Assembly (NCBI GenBank): GCA_030597485.1
Contig: JAUVRU010000114.1
Span: 1-6,885 of the forward strand
Length of the DNA: 6,885 nucleotides
Origin: Anaerolineae bacterium
GTDB lineage: Bacteria; Chloroflexota; Anaerolineae; 4572-78; NAK82
Direction: 5' to 3'
Shown here one piece after another: positions 5,588 to 6,885 of this stretch. The notes under the pieces are model-generated. The model searched no databases. It had not been told where the DNA came from and was given only the letters and a program-made list of their open reading frames with translations. Numbering within the stretch: the first letter of the stretch is position 1; every line of letters starts with the position of its first letter. A program made the translations under genes and the position numbers.

Positions 5588-6885
5588 ATGCAGAAAATGA
5601 ATGCCAGTTTGCGTAGGAGATTGATGGCTGCTCCCGATCAGGTAGTGGCTGTGATTGTACGTACCGATGGAGACCCGACACCCCATCTGTCACGGTTTTC
5701 TGATGTGGGCCTGGAAGTAGGACACAAGTTCAGGTTGCTGCCCGGCGTGTCGGTCACGGGACGGGCGGAAGCGGCTCTGTCATTGCTCAGCGAGGCTTGG
5801 ATCGTTTCAATGGAGGAAGATCGGCCGGTCACAGCGATGCGACGAGGGGAGATGCCAATGAGGTCGGGGAAAATGGCCCGTGGCCTGCAGGCCCGGGTGA
5901 GAGCCACAGCTGGGGATCAGCCGATGGGGATCATCGTGCGTCACCGGTATGGGGTGTTCTCTGCGCAGGCGACGGTGGCCAATGCTGAGGTGACTTACCA
6001 ATTCCATTTGGTGTCCGCCACCGCCATGCGTGTTCCTGCCGCAGAGATCGAGACATTGAGTCGCGACGAGACAGTGGAGTACATCTGGCCTGACCTGCCA
6101 GTTCACGCCTGCCTGGACGTATCGGTGCCCCACATCCAGGCGCCATCGGTGTGGGCGGCTGGTCCGCAGGGTGAGGGAGTGAAGATTTCCATTCTGGACA
6201 CCGGCATCGACACTCACCACGCCGATTTCGCTGGACGGATCGTGGCCACAGCCAGCTTCGTTGGTGGTGACGGCAGGGACGACAATGGGCACGGCACGCA
6301 CGTGGCCGGGATTGCTGCCGGGAGCGGCGCTGCCTCCGATGGGAAGTATCGGGGTGTGGCACCGGCAGCCAGCCTGTACGTGGCCAAGGTGCTGGACGCT
6401 CGCGGCTCTGGGTCTATGAGCGGCGTGATGGCCGGCATTGAGTGGGCGGTGGAGCAGGGCGTTCAGGTCATTAACCTGTCGCTGGGGGGCGAGGGATCGG
6501 GCGACGGCACCGATGCCCTGTCCACTTTGTGCGACCAAGTGGTTCGCCAGCTAGGCATCGTCGTGTGCACGGCGGCGGGCAACAACGGTCCCGATACCTC
6601 TACCATCGGCTCCCCTGGCTGTGCCCGTTGGGTCATCACCGTGGGGGCAGTGGACGATGCTGACAAGACGACCACCTTCTCCTCCAGGGGACCGACGAGT
6701 GATGGACGGGCTAAACCCGACCTGGCATTTCCCGGTGCCGGCATCGTGTCCGCGCAGGCTGGCGGCACAATGCTGGGATCGCCGGTTGCGCCCGGTTACG
6801 TGCAGATGTCGGGTACCCGCATGGCCACACCCCACGCCCCCGGTACCCTCGCCCCGCTATTGCAGGCCACGCCTGGCCTCACGCC
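5588..6885 (+). CDS. Subtilisin-like S8 serine protease with tandem prodomain, 3' end cut by window edge
   Basis: The frame is open from ATG 5588 to the window end (432 codons). The catalytic domain starts at about residue 185. It shows the Asp motif ILDTGID (Asp204), the His motif HGTHVAG (His235), the substrate-binding strand region VINLSLGG, the oxyanion motif AAGNNGP (Asn332) and FSSRGPTSDGRAKPDL before the Ser motif. The Ser motif reads GTRMATPHAPG instead of GTSMATPHVAG, so the nucleophile position is Arg411. Several changes clustered here look like sequencing errors at a contig end. Residues 17-84 and 110-177 look like two inhibitor-I9-type prodomain units joined by a basic linker. The N-terminus (MQKMNASLRRRLMAAPDQVV) has no signal peptide or membrane helix, so secretion is not evident. 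It is transcribed divergently from the ftsK-radA cluster from its own promoter. The family call is secure; substrate and activity are unknown. Confidence 0.93.
   Translation, partial: MQKMNASLRRRLMAAPDQVVAVIVRTDGDPTPHLSRFSDVGLEVGHKFRLLPGVSVTGRAEAALSLLSEAWIVSMEEDRPVTAMRRGEMPMRSGKMARGLQARVRATAGDQPMGIIVRHRYGVFSAQATVANAEVTYQFHLVSATAMRVPAAEIETLSRDETVEYIWPDLPVHACLDVSVPHIQAPSVWAAGPQGEGVKISILDTGIDTHHADFAGRIVATASFVGGDGRDDNGHGTHVAGIAAGSGAASDGKYRGVAPAASLYVAKVLDARGSGSMSGVMAGIEWAVEQGVQVINLSLGGEGSGDGTDALSTLCDQVVRQLGIVVCTAAGNNGPDTSTIGSPGCARWVITVGAVDDADKTTTFSSRGPTSDGRAKPDLAFPGAGIVSAQAGGTMLGSPVAPGYVQMSGTRMATPHAPGTLAPLLQATPGLT

Noticed and set aside
5807..6538. 243-codon minus-strand frame with many His and Cys residues
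   Set aside because: Antisense to the subtilase catalytic domain; composition is that of a shadow frame, and the opposite strand holds conserved catalytic motifs.

Overview
The window looks like part of a GC-rich bacterial chromosome, most likely from the Chloroflexota (Anaerolineae-like), probably a metagenomic or draft contig. This is inferred from three things: a DUF951 protein (common in Firmicutes and Chloroflexota), a membrane protein with a long Pro/Thr-rich linker of a style frequent in Chloroflexota, and frequent TTG/GTG starts. I could not run a phylogenetic search.

Layout: positions 1-5331 carry a co-directional cluster on the minus strand. In transcription order it is a small excisionase-type helix-turn-helix protein (5331-5119), an FtsK/SpoIIIE DNA translocase (5045-2733), a two-pass membrane protein with a Pro/Thr-rich linker and a C-terminal NTF2/IMS-like domain (2723-1617), RadA (1720-362) and a small DUF951 protein (296-69). 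Gaps are short (9 nt between ftsK and the membrane gene) and the membrane gene overlaps radA by 104 nt, so a single operon for chromosome segregation and recombination is likely. An extended -10 promoter overlaps the DUF951 stop and reads leftward out of the window, next to two small GC-rich dyads.

The 256 bp between 5332 and 5587 is a divergent regulatory region. A promoter with consensus TTGACA and TATAAT boxes (16-bp spacer) fires leftward into the cluster. A TTGACA / extended -10 TATGAT promoter (18-bp spacer) fires rightward. Their -35 boxes are 14 bp apart and flank a perfect 13-bp dyad, a good candidate for a shared operator. The leftward transcript has a leader of about 150 nt with overlapping, mutually exclusive inverted repeats.

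On the plus strand, 5588-6885 encodes a subtilisin-like (S8) serine protease that runs off the window end. It has no signal peptide and appears to carry two tandem inhibitor-I9-like prodomain units. Its Asp, His and oxyanion Asn are intact, but the position of the catalytic Ser reads Arg. The last ~70 nt hold several non-canonical residues, each explained by a single change to C, so sequencing error at a contig end is the favoured explanation over a dead protease.

I found no CRISPR array, transposon, tRNA or rRNA. Most of the window is ordinary housekeeping. The most interesting parts are the divergent control region and the two-prodomain protease.
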